This document shows, in pieces, positions 63,823-64,000 of a stretch of DNA of 64,000 bases. Source of the DNA: Ktedonobacteria bacterium brp13. Its GTDB lineage: Bacteria > Chloroflexota > Ktedonobacteria > Ktedonobacterales > Ktedonobacteraceae. The translations under genes and the position numbers were made by a program. Position 1 is the stretch's first letter; each line of letters opens with the position of its first letter. The notes beneath the pieces were generated by a model, which saw only the letters and a list, made by a program, of their open reading frames with translations, was not told where the DNA came from and made no database searches. The stretch spans positions 3,286,001-3,350,000 of the forward strand of contig AP024096.1 of assembly GCA_015099395.1 (NCBI GenBank), given 5' to 3'.

Positions 63823-64000
63823 ATGGCGGAGAGCTTTGGCATCCTTCATGTCGCTCGCTTTTTACAACGTTTGGGGCTAAAAGTCTCTCATACGGATTAC
63901 CCACGTAATACTATCGAGTTGGCCTTTCACGACAATCATGGACCCTGGAAGATGGTCGTGGGCATTCATCAGGGAGGGCTTACTACCAAGTTAATGCTGG
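63823..64000 (+). CDS. Partial gene of unknown function at the window edge
   Basis: An open frame begins with MAESFGILHVARFLQRLGLK at an ATG preceded by AAGGAG with good spacing, and runs past the end of the window (59 codons seen). The start resembles a small alpha/beta domain (KVSHTDYPRNTIELAFHDNHGPWKMVVGIHQG). I recognise no family. The good start signal and codon use suggest a real gene. Confidence 0.6.
   Translation, partial: MAESFGILHVARFLQRLGLKVSHTDYPRNTIELAFHDNHGPWKMVVGIHQGGLTTKLML

Noticed and set aside
1..64000. tRNA, rRNA and CRISPR arrays
   Set aside because: I saw no tRNA T-loop/acceptor pattern, no rRNA sequence and no regularly spaced short direct repeats on either strand.

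Overview
The window looks like a chromosomal segment of a Ktedonobacteria-type Chloroflexota, close to Ktedonobacter racemifer. The reasons are moderate GC, WD40- and jelly-roll-tailed Ser/Thr kinases, ECF sigma/anti-sigma pairs, BTAD-ATPase regulators, extended -10 promoters, and dispersed HEARO/omega-RNA elements of the kind reported in large numbers from K. racemifer. Identification rests on protein motifs and context only; no database search was possible.

Layout. 1-7.6 kb: greA, lysS, a comF-like gene, ftsH and argD, all on the plus strand. 7.6-15.9 kb: minus-strand block with a membrane-anchored GH5 glycosidase and GT39-like glycosyltransferase, a WD40 pseudokinase, a TenA-like protein, and an SDR with a TetR repressor and matching operators. 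16-19.1 kb: glyA and a stand-alone AICAR transformylase behind a duplicated promoter. 19.2-22.1 kb: methyltransferase, enoyl-CoA hydratase and holB. 22.7-26.9 kb: ECF sigma with a large anti-sigma-like membrane protein, a MITE and a LysE-type exporter. 27-33.7 kb: acyl-CoA dehydrogenase and a methyl-cycle cluster (metK under a SAM-I riboswitch, ahcY, a PfkB kinase, an HD protein). 34.9-41.5 kb: second sigma/anti-sigma pair, a hybrid-free histidine kinase with its response regulator, and pepA. 41.8-49.8 kb: BTAD-ATPase regulator, PurO-type IMP cyclohydrolase, ZIP transporter, OsmC, XRE regulator, LLM oxidoreductase and an APH-fold kinase. 49.9-57.5 kb: phytoene-desaturase-like oxidoreductase, moaD-moaE, a fused MNT-HEPN protein, a TPR protein, a broken hicA with an intact hicB, a GntR regulator and trxA. 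57.8-64 kb: Bax inhibitor-1 protein, a zinc-ribbon protein, ferredoxin, a Ser/Thr kinase, an M29 aminopeptidase and a partial gene.

The most striking signal is a 443-bp element present four times (5562, 33714, 39503, 55436) at effectively 100% identity. Copy 2 has two changes, and both turn a C-G pair into a U-G wobble in a predicted stem. Every copy ends exactly where ATGG begins. In three cases that ATG is the start codon of a gene (HD protein, pepA, hicB); in the fourth the element splits the stop codon of ftsH and rebuilds it. Removing an element rejoins a Shine-Dalgarno sequence to the start codon, and the element also carries its own Shine-Dalgarno at its right end. I interpret it as an IscB-family omega-RNA (HEARO) mobile element without its nuclease, using ATGG as its adjacent motif.

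Other links: de novo purine synthesis appears to finish with two separate enzymes (AICAR transformylase at 17.9 kb, PurO-type cyclohydrolase at 44.0 kb) instead of one bifunctional PurH. The methyl cycle is grouped as SAM synthesis, SAH hydrolysis and a probable adenosine kinase. No tRNA, rRNA or CRISPR array was seen.
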